Shown here piece by piece: positions 24,329 to 37,425 of a stretch of DNA of 64,000 nucleotides. Made by a program: the position numbers and the translations under genes. Position 1 is the stretch's first letter. Each line of letters begins with the position of its first letter. This DNA comes from Euonymus europaeus (lineage: Eukaryota; Streptophyta; Magnoliopsida; Celastrales; Celastraceae): contig OY756972.1 of the NCBI GenBank assembly GCA_963580455.1, forward strand, positions 5,037,001 through 5,101,000, in the 5' to 3' direction. The notes under the pieces are model-generated. The model was given only the letters and a program-made list of their open reading frames with translations, did no database searches and had not been told where the DNA came from.

Positions 24329-24337
24329 GAAGGAATA

Positions 24338-24979
24338 GAGTGTGATGTGACATTCCAGCTAAGCGTGAGGTGACAATGCTTAGGCTTTGGCACTGGCCAA
24401 GCTTTAGGTTTTGTGGCATCTTTTGCGTTGGACGTGGTGTCAAAGATGGTGCAGATCGAACCTAAAGAGTGGGTTGTTGACTCCAAGGGAGTTGGAGTAA
24501 TGTAACCTTCTTAGGTCGAAGAGTCGTGGTGATTTTTTCAACTGAATCGTTGACCGAATCGTTGTTACTGATATGGGCCTGTCTTTTGGACTTGGGCTGC
24601 CATTACACATTCCATCTAATTGTGATGAGTTAAATACAATCTCTTCTTGACAAGTCTGCTACATCATGTAGCAGGGTAAAATCCAAACACACTTAATTAT
24701 TGTTGTGTTTTATGCAAGATGCCTAAAACGCTCGATTTGATCATTTGTTCAACCGCTTACTAAAAATCCTGATATCTTTTCATTATTTTGTTTCATTCAA
24801 AATTTACCTAGATGTTCAACTTAATCCTCATATCAAAAGATATCAGAGGGAGGAATTTATGTTCAAAATGAAGCAAAATAAATCGACCACAAAAATTCAG
24901 GAAAAACCAACATCCTTTCGACTTTCCTAGAAAATACCAAGAACACTAACATCAGATGAACATATTTGCGCACCATGCA
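24338..24979. other. Intergenic, no gene seen
   Basis: Between the Mutator-like element and the PABP pseudogene. It holds no recognisable domain. Confidence 0.4.
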
Positions 24980-25335
24980 TGAAGTGATTGTACCAAACTC
25001 AGAGAATAATTCTTTTAGTTTTTCATCAATCATTGATGCTATCATCCAAATTCTTGACATACAAATTCAACACTGGATACTTGTCTACTGTTTCATTAAT
25101 ACTCTGCCCAAACTTCCCCGACAGTTCAATCTCTCTTTCTTTCTTTTTTTTTTCTGGGCTTTTCCAACATACCATTCCTTGTCATCAAACTTATCGCCAT
25201 TAAGAGCTTCAACAGCTTAATTTAGCAGCAGCATCGGCATATTCAAAGCTGACAAAATCCGAAACATTTTGACTTTCCATCTCCATCCTTCAGGACTACA
25301 GCACTTGTAATTGGTCCATTTCGCCAAAAAAAATT
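24980..25335 (-). pseudogene. Poly(A)-binding protein (PABP) gene fragment, broken
   Basis: On the minus strand, with several frame changes, one reads NGPITSAVVLKDGDGKSKC, then ALNGDKFDDKEWYVGKAQKK, then NLYVKNLDDSINDEKLKELF and SEFGTITSC. These match in order the end of RRM2, the RRM2-RRM3 linker and the beginning of the next RRM of plant poly(A)-binding proteins. A stop and frameshifts interrupt it, and no more of the gene is present. A TTTTCTAG acceptor-like site followed by GKSKG-like coding lies further on (about 24900), which hints at a decayed genomic copy instead of a processed one. Confidence 0.8.
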
Positions 25336-25402
25336 ATTCAGATCCTCATCATTGCAGCACACCTCCTTATTATTCGTTGAAGTCAATTCCAAGCATCCTG
25401 CA

Positions 25403-25508
25403 TACCCTATACGCTATTTTCAAACATGCAAATATCTCGTAAATATACTATATTGTACCCTATACGCTATTTTCAAACATGCAAATATCTCGTAAATATA
25501 CTATATTG
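25403..25508. repeat. Perfect 53-bp tandem duplication
   Basis: A unit starting TACCCTATACGC and ending ATACTATATTG is repeated exactly twice in a row. Confidence 0.9.
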
Positions 25509-28500
25509 TACGACTGGAACCTAAACTTACCAACCCTACATATATCCGAATGTCTCTATCAGATATGTGTATATATTGCTCACGTATGTATTGTTAACAT
25601 ATACACATATATATTGTTTCATGTTAAGTATATAGATAAAAATGTCATATATATATATATATAAATTGCGCTAGCTAGACGACAGCCCAATACAATACAG
25701 TCCCCCTCCCACCGCCCTTGGCTCTGAAGAGAAATGTTTGCGTACAACAAAAATAATCGTGATTACGGCCCAATAATCCAGTGGCCCAATAAGATTGAAT
25801 ATGTTGGACCTTCTTATCCTCTGAAGTATCATTAGTTCATTACCGTCACTTGAAGACGGCCCAGACCCATAATTTGAGTATAATGTAATTATAGCTGCTC
25901 AATCATTTGAGCGGGTCCAGCCCATTATAAATTAAAACTCTGTTTATTTGAGACTATCATAAGCATGCATGAAGCCAATATAGATTTGGCTACCTGATTG
26001 CTTTGTTTTATAATTAATTAAAACATTCTTTAGAATGTAAATCCTTTTAGCTGTAAGCATCATGGTGTAGCTTTACTTGATATCATTAGGGTGCTTTGGA
26101 AAATTTGAATATTGCTACTTTAATTGCTAGTGCCATTGCGACCATAATTGCATACACTTGGACAGGAATTATTTTTCTTATTTTTTTCCATCAAGGGAGA
26201 GAAATGGAGGAGCAATTTGGACTCAAATTTTGAAACTTGTTAGGGGGTTTCCATAGAAATAGCCAACTTACACACCAAAAACATACTTAATTAACTAATA
26301 AAATCACGCATGCATCATAATCATCGAAAAATTACAAAATAGTTTTTTTTAAAATAAAAAAAAACAAAAATCTAATATTTTTAAGCATTGTTCCATCACA
26401 AAATTATGATAACAAAATGCAGAACGTAAACTAATAAAATGTATGATCTTCGTCAATATCTCTAAATAACATGAGACCTAGCTAGAGAATACTCTAAAAT
26501 GATGTGTTTATTTAATTATTTTATTCTATTCTAAGTTGCCTCTCAAAGAGGTTACAATATCTTATAAAATATCCCAAAACCCTAATTGCGACGTACTTAA
26601 TAAAGGAAAGTATTTAATTAAACAAAAATTTATGAAAAATCCCAAAAACACGTTGAAAATTGATGAATTATGCGAAAGTGACCAAAAACTCAGACACTTT
26701 CATTTTTCTGTCGAAAAAGACACCTATGAGCTTTTCGGGTTGGCTCCTTGCTGCTAGGCTCCAAGCAAGCTTTAATATGATATATTATGAACTCAAAATG
26801 GGCATCTGAGATCTAAGTTATTGTCATTTTGATGAACGTGTGTCAAAAACCCTGTTTTCGATCCCAAGACTAATAAAACCTATCAGCCACTTGTTCTACA
26901 TATTGTCATGCCCTAAAAATGTTCCACATGGTGAACACCAATAATGGGGCCTCTAAGCTTGAGTCCAACTCTAAACATTTGAGACATCTTTTAAGAAGAA
27001 CAGAACCGTGTAGACAAGTGTTTTTCTTCTTTCTCTTATGCAGTTTCATTGCTCTGTGTTTTGCTCTATTATTTGTTGTTTCTATAGGGTTTCAATTCCA
27101 ACACCACCAAAGCTCTGCAATCCATAGTAACGTCGATTGAGACCTTCGATAACTTGCAAGAATACACAGAAGGGTCGATCGTTAGAGAATCACCGGTGTG
27201 GTAATTGAGAATTCATTAACGAGGCGAGACCCTGTTATATATTTATAGTAGTCGAGCTCACATATTGGTTGCGTGAACTATGAGCTATCAGGTCTTTGAG
27301 TTTGATAAGATTGTGAACCTTGTTGGCCTATGTGTCAAACGATACGTGAATTATGAACTGTCACGTCTTGGGGTTGGATAAGATTGTGAACCTTGAGGGC
27401 CTATTTATCGAACATGTCTCTTTGGACGTTGTTGATAGAGTTCTCGTGGGCCCGTATGTCGATTATATATATGGACGACGGTAACACCAAAAACAAGTGT
27501 ATAGGCCAACTTCAATCACACACCACCCAAAACCACCAGCAGGCTACAATACCGCTCAGGTTGGTGCATTAATTAGTACTGTTGCTTGACCAGCTTATTT
27601 GCTGTCCAAATGTTTTTGTGTCCATTGGCGCGAGATCGTGAAAGGTAAGCCATCATGCATATCCATTCTTCTTTAATCATGCGTGATGTAGAAACAAAAA
27701 TAGAGACTCGAAGACACGTGGCGTTTTGGAGACTGGTGTCCTCGTGTAACTGCAATACATACTTCGTAAAAGGAGGATGGTGCAATTCGAACAGTAAAGA
27801 AGAAGAAGAAGAAGACAAGAGAAAGATAATAAAGGCATGCATTTGGACATTCAGTGGGAGTCAAATTAAAATTCTCTCTCTTTTTGATGAGTTTGTGTAT
27901 CAAACTGCATTAAAAATTCAAAGGCAAAAGAGGGAATGTAGCAGCAAAATAAAGAAAAAGGTAGTGAGCAGGGGATCTCTCAGTGGCATCAATTCAATAC
28001 AATTAATTGTGTTTGGACTGTCATCCATTTATTCTCTCTGCAGACGACATATATACAATGAAAAGATCACTTCCACCCTGCACAATTGCACCCACTTTTC
28101 CCTTACAAGACATGACAATTTTCTCACCATGCGACCATTCTTCTTTACTTTCTCGAGGAAAAAAAGCAAAGGGAATTATACTGTTGATCATAAAGACATT
28201 ACCTAAGTGGAACTGTATGTATCTATCTAAACAATGGATCATTGGTTGAGATGGTGAGCTTTGTTATACAATAACTCGTTATTTAAATTGGAGGTCGATG
28301 TGAGTTCAAGTCTCATGGGTGTTATTGATCCATGAAGATTATGAGCCTTTTCATATAGCCCGGGGTTTGAATATTGTTCAACTGTCATAGCCTAATACGT
28401 TAGGTAGGGGGTTTTATGGTATAGAAAGAAAGATGGTGGTCTAGATGATGAGATCTAGTTGGGAATATCTTTTAGTCCAAACAATGATGCCTCTCATCCC

Positions 28501-31500
28501 TATCATTCACTTTATTTGGCATGAAAATGCAATTTACCATATCATCAACAACCCCTTTCTACCAATTTCCAAGCTAAAAAGGCTTCCAAATGCAAAACAA
28601 AAACTAGGGGTATATAAATCTTTTTTTGGTCATTAACAAAAGTTCTTATTCTCTACCGACAAGTTAGGCCATTCAAGGAATAATTATATGATTGTTCCAA
28701 CCACCTCTTACTCTCATTCACCACATTAGATTGAACTTTTACTAATTTAGTAGAGCTGAAGTTATATAACGTATAAACCGTAAAAATTGTCAAATTACTA
28801 TTAATGATAGTAACACTTATGCATGTTATGTAAATATTGAAACATAAAATAATAGATGGTATAAATTTATGAACCCCGAAAAAGGGACATAAATGTAGGA
28901 TCTATAAAACGGGGGCTAAATTTGGACGTAAATCAATTGGGTGGGTGGATCGAGTAGTGCTACTCCTTTTATGATATGCAGAGGATGTGTATGGCCAGTG
29001 GACACGTGCAAATGATGACAATGTCTTCCCATTAATGATGATTTCCACCGCTTCTCACACTGTGTGGGATCCACTTCTATCATGCAATCTCCTCCTTCAC
29101 TGAAAAAAAAAAGTCCTCTTTTTTTTTTCTTTGACTGGACAAAATATAAATATCAAATTCAATACGTATAGCTAGCTACAAATGAAAATCAAATATTTCT
29201 GCCATTTTTATCATTGTTAGTAGTTATATATATATGTGTGCATGGTACGGCTGTCCAATCGACTGGGACAACTTGGGGAGAGTCGTTGGCTCTGTCTACC
29301 TTGCTTCTGTGTTTTTTTTAATTAAATATCCACGAGACATTCATCGTAGTCTTGATTACATGATTAGCACTACCATAAATTACTCTATATTAATGACTAA
29401 TTAATACTCCCATTTTTTAATGATATTAACTGGCCCTCCAACTTTACTTCAAGAATATTTACTTCTGGAAGCTTTATGAAAAGATGAAGAGAGAGAGAGA
29501 GAGAGAGGAGAAAGGTAAATTTACTGTACAAGAATAATGGCTGTGGCTGTGGAAAATTTAACAGCCAGTAAAGGAAGCTGATAATTGCAGATCGGTAAGT
29601 AAACATTTATTTGCAAATAATTTTAGGTACAAAATCATGAGACCCTATACATGTTATCTGTAGATTAGGTAGAGAGGGAGATGTAGATAGAAAAATGCTG
29701 ATATTTCTTATATATGTTGTCGTGATTGAAGGGGTTTGGTGCAATCAGTAGGATTTAAGATGGACTCAAGCTCATTATCTTTATGATAGGTCAACATTGA
29801 TATCATTATCTCGTGCATTGTCTTCAACCTTAGAGTGACACTTGGCCAATCAAAAAAGATTTGTTTTTCTTCAAATAATTAACAGATCGTTATCGGTGTC
29901 TCTGTATGTAAGATATATATGTAGGAAGGATTTCCCGTGCAACTTTTCTGCTTTTGACTTGACAATTACTCATACATACATACATATGATCAGGATTCAC
30001 TTGTGAGATCCTAAACTGAGGTAGATTTTTTTTAGCTCATTTTTAGGGTTCAAACAGTTTATTTTAAAATTTTAAAAAGTTAAATTTGTATTTTGACCGA
30101 TTTACGAATTCAATGATTCATTAGGTGTTAAAACAGTGTTAAAGATCCTAATAAAAATCATCTCAAAAATTTCAGCAGTGACACTGATTCATTAGGTGTG
30201 GTAACATTATAGCACGAGATCTATTAGAAATCGCACCCAATGAATAAGGTGTCATACATCGTTGAGATGTTTTTCGTTTGATTTGTAATTAGATTTTTTA
30301 TTTTTTTATATATAGAATTTTGTGAAGACAAACATTGTAAAATCCATGCTGTTAAGCAAATACGCGTATCTCCAAATATCCCGCAAAGGTTGATTTGTAC
30401 GACATTGTCTAGATCCTAAATTTGCCCCTTCTACTCACTCATTGCATGTCTCGTCAATATTCTTATAATATTTTAATACAGGAATACATTTACACTAGAG
30501 TGATACGTACGCATTGAATTCCTGCGGAATATTACTGTAGAGCATAAATAAAATATACATATTGTTAGGGCTGGATTTCGGAGAAATCCCGAACACCCAA
30601 CACCGCAAGTGTGCCAGACAACACATGTGTCGAGGGGTTGAATGTATCGCTAGACCATATGACCATATGATTAAGTAATAATGGCTCCCTCCCAAACTAC
30701 AAATTTATGAGTTCGAGTAGCTGCGAAAGCGTGAAATGTCCTAGCAAATTTCACTTGGGCACAACTTTAGTGAAAACAATACCTCCTCGAGTGTTGCAAA
30801 CCTCAACGTACAGAGTTAAATGCTCGGGATCCCTCCGAAATCCTGTCCTAAGACGTATATATGAAGGTGTAAATAGAAGGTGACTACTGTACCGTTGAGG
30901 TTTGCCTTCACGAATGACGAAACACAAAAAGAAGAAATAACCACACGTCCATTGCGGAAAGCAATGATAGCGATCGGCATCTATTGCAGATAAATGCAAT
31001 GATTCAGTAGAGTTAGGAATATTGATGTTCATCATATCATATGCTGTGTGAAATGTCTCACTTGCTATGATCGATCACACGTGTTATTCAGTCATCGATT
31101 GATTGTCCGTGATTACAGTCATCAATCATTTTCCCTTTACCATGTAATAACACATGATTCACCGCTCGTGTTAAAATACGTATATGAGCAGTAAAAAAAT
31201 GAAGCTAATATAATAAAATAATTGGATACAAAAAGTGGGGTTCGGTGGTTTTATACTATTTGGGAAATTGAAGCTAAATAAGCTACAGTTCCCAAAGAAG
31301 TGGTTGGATATATATATATATATAATTATATATATATATGCTTTTTTTCTTCTTCTTTTCAACATTCTCTCTACCACTTAAAGACGGCATTCACTCTCTT
31401 CCTCTCGCTCTCTCTCCATATCCGTATCTTGAAAAACAAAGGAGTTTGCATTTTCAAGTTTTGGGATTGGACAACATTTTCTGTTTTTCTAAGTTTGCTC

Positions 31501-31635
31501 TCCCTCTCCCTCTACTTTGGCAGAGAAAAAGTTAGAGAGAGACCACCGAAAAGCAAACACACCTTTATCATGAAAGCAAGAAAAAAACGACCCGATTTGA
31601 CGGGCCAACCCACACGCACATACCCACCCACACAC
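25509..31635. other. Long intergenic stretch, no gene recognised
   Basis: About 6 kb with AT-rich low-complexity sequence, a (GA)n tract near 29488-29510 and scattered short open frames. The longest (27655-28206, 183 codons) has no recognisable domain and includes a GAA-repeat-coded glutamate run. Nothing here could be supported as a gene. The part near 31 kb is upstream of WOX4. Confidence 0.45.
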
Positions 31636-31636
31636 T

Positions 31637-31638
<2 letters not shown>

Positions 31639-31730
<92 letters not shown>
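31639..31730. repeat. (CA)n microsatellite in the WOX4 upstream region
   Basis: About 46 uninterrupted CA units, ending 253 bp before the chosen WOX4 start codon. It is very long and so likely to vary in length between individuals. Confidence 0.95.
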
Positions 31731-31731
<1 letters not shown>

Positions 31732-31927
31732 TTCATTGTGTTTTTGGGTGTGTGTGGGTTTTCGTACGTCCACTTTTTTCCCTTTAATTAATCTTTTTGA
31801 TAAAGTTAATAAGTGGAAATCCCAAGTCAAACTCCTCTAATGATTTGGTCTTGTTCTCTTCTAAGCACCACCTCATATCCCACTTTCTTTTTTCCAGCTT
31901 TAATTTCTTTGAACATAATCTATCTTC

Positions 31928-31938
31928 TCTATATAATC
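31928..31938 (+). promoter_or_regulatory. TATA-box candidate for WOX4
   Basis: CTCTATATAATC lies about 50 bp before the ATG at 31983. This is a workable distance for that start, and too close for the upstream ATG at 31950. Confidence 0.45.
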
Positions 31939-31982
31939 ACTGCTCAATTATGCTACGCAAGCAACATCCCATGGGAACAAGC

Positions 31983-32974
31983 ATGAAGGTTCATCAGTTT
32001 GCACGTGGATTTTGGGAGCAAGAACCCTCTCTCTCACTTGGCTGCAAACGCTTACGCCCTCTTGCTCCTAAGCTCAACACCAACTCCGACTCCATTACAC
32101 CTTTTGATCTCAAGAGCTTCATTAGACCCGACAGCGGACCCAGAAAACTTGGCTCCTCCGACGACAAGAGAGACTCTCCTCAAGTCAGTCCACTGCATTA
32201 TACACAATTACATGTCTGTTAAACTATAATATCCATCCCAATTACAGGCTAATTAACCTGTTGAATATGAATTCTACGATGCAGGTTGAGACGCACCCGG
32301 GGGGGACAAGGTGGAACCCTACCCAAGAGCAGATAGGAATACTTGAGATGTTGTATAGGGGAGGCATGAGAACTCCCAATGCACAACAAATAGAGCAAAT
32401 TACGGCACAATTAGGGAGATACGGCAAGATTGAAGGAAAGAATGTGTTTTATTGGTTCCAAAACCACAAAGCCCGGGAGAGACAAAAACAGAAGCGCAAC
32501 AGCCTTGGTTTGAGCCATAGTCCGAGATCAACTCAAGCCGCCACCATAACCACTACCATATCTTTGGATTCTGGGGTACGTCTTGTTGGAAATAATGTAA
32601 CTTTGTTCTTTGGTTTACGATTAATAAACTGAGTTTCTTTCTTCCTGCTCGATTTTATTCTCCTGCAATTCGTATCATCTGCAACACCTCTCCCACATAT
32701 TACAGTACTGTTAGTTAGTTCAAACAGTATTTCATGTGGTATTAGAACCTTATATAGTTCAAAAAATAATTGTTTTAAGTTTGTAGGGTGACGACAGTGA
32801 TTTTAATAATTTAACGAACATTTTTTACAGGGAGAAGTGGAAAGAGAGGGAGATAGTCCATACAAGAGGAAATGCAGGAGTTGGGTACTTGAGAGCTTAG
32901 AATTAGAAGAAAACAGAGAGAATAAGGGAGATGGAACTCTGGAGCTCTTCCCATTGCACCCGGAAGGCAGATGA
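31983..32974 (+). CDS. WOX4: WUSCHEL-related homeobox 4 (three exons)
   Basis: Exons 31983-32183, 32285-32575 and 32831-32974, both introns GT-AG and phase 0, coding for 211 residues. WOX4 acts in the vascular cambium, where it keeps procambial cells dividing downstream of the TDIF peptide and its receptor. The N-terminus MKVHQF matches Arabidopsis WOX4, which decides the start; an in-frame ATG at 31950 would add 11 residues. Conserved [13 protein letters not shown] and [10 protein letters not shown] precede the homeodomain (about 76-140, [16 protein letters not shown] ... [16 protein letters not shown]). The C-terminus ends with the WUS box [12 protein letters not shown], as in the family. 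Upstream is the long CA microsatellite. Arabidopsis WOX4 has about 251 residues; the difference is in the linker after the homeodomain. Confidence 0.96.
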
Positions 32975-33994
32975 AAGGGTTTGAAATCATGCATCTTCAT
33001 AATTAATTACAATGTTGTTATCATCGATCTCTAGCTAATTAACTTTTCTTTCTTTTTTCTTTGATTCCATTTGTTTCGAGAAAGAAGAAAGAAAAGTTGC
33101 GTATGATCTCTTTGTACTCTATTAATTGAATTCCTCACTTGGAATCAATGAAACCTTCCTCTCTCCTTCCAATATGTGTGTGAATGAGTGATTTGACTTG
33201 GAAGAAACTTGAGGAAACAAAACCTTTTTTAGGTTAAAAGCAAACTATGACCTATGGACACTGAAGTCCACAAATCTATTTGCATAATCCTTCCATATTT
33301 TCAAATTGGAAAAGATACGTGCATGTCTCACCTCGATAATAGAGCAATAATTATATATATATAATTATATATGTTTGTTGTAAAATTATATTGATAATGA
33401 GGGGACAGTGTAACATGCATATCTTAGTGATATTATTGTTGGGGAGATTGACGTGCATTTTAATGAGATGATTGGTTAGTGTTTGGTAGGTCGACTCTAA
33501 TCAAGTACACTGAGATTTATTTTTATACTTTTTTGGAGGGAAAACGAGATGGTAGTAAGTGATACTTGAATGAAGTGAGTACAAAGGCAATCGAGAAAAG
33601 ATGAGCGACTCTGTTTCCATGCATTTTCTTTGTGAATTTGGGTTTAGGTGGGAAATTGAAAGAAAGAATGCGTAGAAAAGTTAAATTAAGAAAAAATGAA
33701 AATAAATAATTATGAGATCGGACAGCCCACTCAGGATACAAGCTCAAGCCGTCGAGTTGTTGGGGCTATTGTAATAAAATGATAGGAGTCCAGGCAATCA
33801 CATGCCCACATACACACTTCGCAGATTCAATTATCCAATAAATCCAATCAATGATCACATATGGTCTGATTGGTTAGACATTCGTCTAGAAAATTTGTTG
33901 ATTGATTAAGAAAGACATTTGGCCGCCTCCTTCTCAATGAATCACAACTCTCAGAAAAACATTTTAGTGGCATCACAAAGTTATAACAGGCTTC
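32975..33994. other. Intergenic, no gene seen
   Basis: WOX4 3' flank, AT-rich, with no recognisable coding sequence. Confidence 0.45.
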
Positions 33995-34149
33995 ATTGTA
34001 AAGCATTTAGTGTTATTAATTTATTTTAAAAAAAAAATTATAGGTGTGTGAAATTCCGAATAAAAAATTAAATTGTAAAGCATTTAGTGTTATTAATTTA
34101 TTTTAAAAAAAAAATTATAGGTGTGTGAAATTCCGAATAAAAAATTAAA
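33995..34149. repeat. Perfect 77-bp tandem duplication
   Basis: The unit beginning ATTGTAAAGCATTTAG and ending CCGAATAAAAAATTAA is present twice in a row with no visible difference, so the duplication is recent. Confidence 0.9.
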
Positions 34150-34924
34150 TTTAACACAAAAAATGGACGAGAATTCTAGAGCGTCTAATATAAATTCAAA
34201 ACAGTCAATATTTTGATCGCGATGAATTTAATTTTTATTTTGAAAAAAGAAATACATTTTAAAAATCATTAGAATGAGTGCTATACATTTATTTACTTTT
34301 AGAAAAAATAATTCATGAAAATATATCGCAGGGGAGCCTGTTTTATTAAAATTCAACAGGCCTCGGAAACTCCAGGCAGTCTGTGCGCATTTTTTCTGTG
34401 CGCTCTTTTCAACGAGAGAATGCAGGGGAGAATTTAGTAATAAGTCTTGTGACTCCACATGGCATGCCTAGGTTAGCTGTCCAAGTACAGCTGGCCGAGT
34501 AAAATCTTTTTACAACACCTGTTGAATGGTAAAACATCTATTGGGCAACAAAGTCTTTGACAATCGTGAAAATGTAGTACAAGAAAGTGGTAGAGAGAGA
34601 ATGAGAGATATGTGGGTTTACTGCAAATGCAATAATATATATATTTTAATTAATTATCATATATATTAAACAAAAAATTAAGCCACAAATTTATCTATAT
34701 ATCATTAAAATACGTATCTTAATATAAATACATCAACAATATGTAAATCCTTATACATTTTTCCCTCCTACTATTCGCAAAACATCTTTTCTTCTATTTC
34801 TCCATCCATTCTCTAACGCTATGTTTGATTTGCGGCGGAAACGAGAACAGTGAAATAGAACAAGAACGGGAATGAGAACAGTAAATTTTAGAATTTCTAT
34901 GTTGTTTGGTAAATAAATTGTAAC

Positions 34925-35175
34925 AAAAATTATGTATTCCAACATAATTCAATGCTAGAGAAGATTCTCAATAGACCAACATTAATAAAACATATATCCG
35001 TATACAATTTTTTTTATCACTCAAAAGTCAAGCCAACGTTTGATTCTTCCATCAATTTCTCACTAAAATTAATATTAAATCTTACATCTATTAACCAAAA
35101 ATCAAGCAACATACTGAGTCACATCAACAAAAATACACATTATCTTCTTATCATTTTGGTTGCTTTTACCTTGAT
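34925..35175. repeat. Dispersed repeat, copy 2
   Basis: Contains CACTCAAAAGTCAAGCCAA and ends with CATTTTGGTTGCTTT, matching words at 37095-37425. Probably the same MITE-like family. Confidence 0.35.
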
Positions 35176-35861
35176 GTTAAACTTAAGATAGTGCTGGTGA
35201 TGAACTGATGATTAATTTACCTGGATCTGTAGTAGTAACGAGATGATGATACAGGAAAGAGCAGAGTCTCTCTCTCAAATGCAAATTAGATCTACAGAAT
35301 TTAAAAGTAAAAGAGAGTTCTTAGAGATTGGAGTGAATGAGTCACTAATATATATAGTAGCTTGAGACTGAAGAATAGCTTTGGATCTGGTGAATCAAGC
35401 ACATCGTTTTTGGTAGAGAATATTCTATTGACAATATGTGCAATAGAATAAGGTTTGGCTAAAATAAGTATCTCTGCTTTTAATTAAATTGTTGGATCTA
35501 ACCAAATGACTAACATTAAACTTGATTTACAGTTTAAGGGTTACGGGTTTACGATTTAGTTTTTGAGGTTTAAGCTTTAATTTTTAGGACAAATCCAACG
35601 GGTCTAACGATGATTTGATAGAAAAGATAAAGTAAAAGAAAGAACTATTCATTCATTGTATAGAATTGTTCTAATTTAAATACAATGGCTACATAGCCTT
35701 ATAAAGAAAAATGAACAAAGACCAAGGACAAATCCAACGGGTCTAATGTGTTTGTCAGCGTGCTTTGGTGCTCAGGTTTGAGTCGCGTCAGAGACACGCC
35801 TTAATAAAAAAGAGTACCTTTGATGTATCACAGTATTATATGAGCAATATGTACATGTACA

Positions 35862-36440
35862 TCAGTAGGGAATTTCATAAATTAGCTTGAGCTGTTTTAT
35901 TGTGAAAGTGATATATGGTCTAGTTAGGGTTAGATACATAAGTCTCCCTATGAGTGTTCTCAATTGTAATGGGTCATCTAGAGGAACACCTATGTTGGCG
36001 GATAGTTTGATGTTGGTATCTGGTAGTAGAAGTAGTGATTTTGACATTCTAAAGAACTGTATCCAATAAAAGATCACTCGTATATTTTCTTTGTCCTATG
36101 AATAGACCAGTGTTCGTATGATTAATTTCCAAACCTATAAAAAAAACTTTAAAGAGACTGAGTCTTTGATTTTAAAACAATTAGCCATGTTAATTTGTTT
36201 TAACTTGTTCAATTAGGGTTATGTCATTACTACCTAATGCCATATCATCTACATATAATAGAATGCGAGAACCTTTTTGATAGTAAAATAAGTAACTGAA
36301 TAATTAGCTCTAGTTTGTTTAAAATCAAATGCAATAAAAGCTTTTGTACAATTATCATTCCATTGCCTTTGAGCTTTCTTCAGGTCATATATGAATTTTC
36401 TAGGTTAACATACCAATTTAGGACTTTTCAGCTTTAAAAC
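35862..36440 (-). pseudogene. Ty1/copia pol fragment (end of RT)
   Basis: On the minus strand an open stretch (36077-35862) includes LPDTNIKLSANIGVPLDD, then RTLIGRLMYLTLTRP, as in the end of copia RT just before RNase H. Further 5' (36100-36440), broken frames suggest earlier parts of RT. No LTR was found beside it. Confidence 0.7.
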
Positions 36441-37094
36441 CTTGAGGAATTTTCATATATATGCACTGCATAACACACACACACAAATATATATTTTGTA
36501 TATGTATATGTATTTTTGGGTTCGGGCTCGACACCCCAAAAATACGGCCCAGACCCGCCTGAAGTAACTTTGGGCTCAGGCCAGACTTTGACCATCAAGC
36601 CCAGGCTGGGCTCTAGACGAGTCAAGGCTCACGGGCCAAATGATGACCTCTAAATATGATATTGGGTTTAAAAAAAAGGAGAAATTACATATATACCCAA
36701 TTTTAGATAGGGGTTGGACTTGCTCAACTATAAACTCCGAACCTTCCAAATAAAAACCCTTTCTCTGAAGAGAAACCAAGACTTAGAATGGCAAATAGAA
36801 GGCTGATTTTAACCGACCAAACAAAAAAAATAAAACCGACCAAAGCAAATTAGATAAAGGAAAGGAAAGATGTGCAAGTTGAAGTAGAAAATATAAATGG
36901 AAGGATATGTATATGATTTTTTTTTTTTTTTTTTTTGTAGCCATAGATAGAAAGTCAACATATGATTGCGGAACAGTTAAGCCGGACGTAATTTTTATAA
37001 GCAACCGTCCATGCATAAATCCAAAGACCAAACACAATCTCTGAGAAACCACAATGGTGGTTGTCTCATGTTTGCATTAATTTTTTTTAATGGG
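36441..37094. other. Intergenic, no gene seen
   Basis: AT-rich, with a T-run near 36919-36938. Confidence 0.4.
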
Positions 37095-37425
37095 GTCTTA
37101 TCACTATTATATAAAAAAAAATAGTCTCACATATTTATCTATATCTGTAAAACACGTCTTTCAATATAATTACATCAGCAAAGCGCATCTCTCAGTATAA
37201 TTTTTTCATTTTTTAAAAGTCAAGTCAGTAACATTACATTCAATCATCATTTCCCTACTAAAAATAATATTTGAGTCTCATCTCTTTTATCCAAAAGTCA
37301 AGTCACATAGTCAGTCATATCAGAAAAATATGTCTCAATACAGTCATAATAACAAAAACACGCATTCTCATACATTATTCTTTTAAATTATCCCACCACC
37401 AATGCCATTATGGTTGCTCTAACAA
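37095..37425. repeat. Dispersed repeat, copy 3
   Basis: Contains ACATCAGCAAAGCGCATCTC, two AAAAGTCAAGTCA words and ends with TTATGGTTGCTCTAAC. It shares this with copies 2 and 4. Confidence 0.4.

Noticed and set aside
27655..28206. 183-codon plus-strand open frame
   Set aside because: Low-complexity composition with a Glu run from a GAA repeat, no domain, opposite-strand frames equally open. Treated as chance.
31489..31830. Frames with poly(Cys-Val) or poly(Thr-His)
   Set aside because: Translation of the CA microsatellite.
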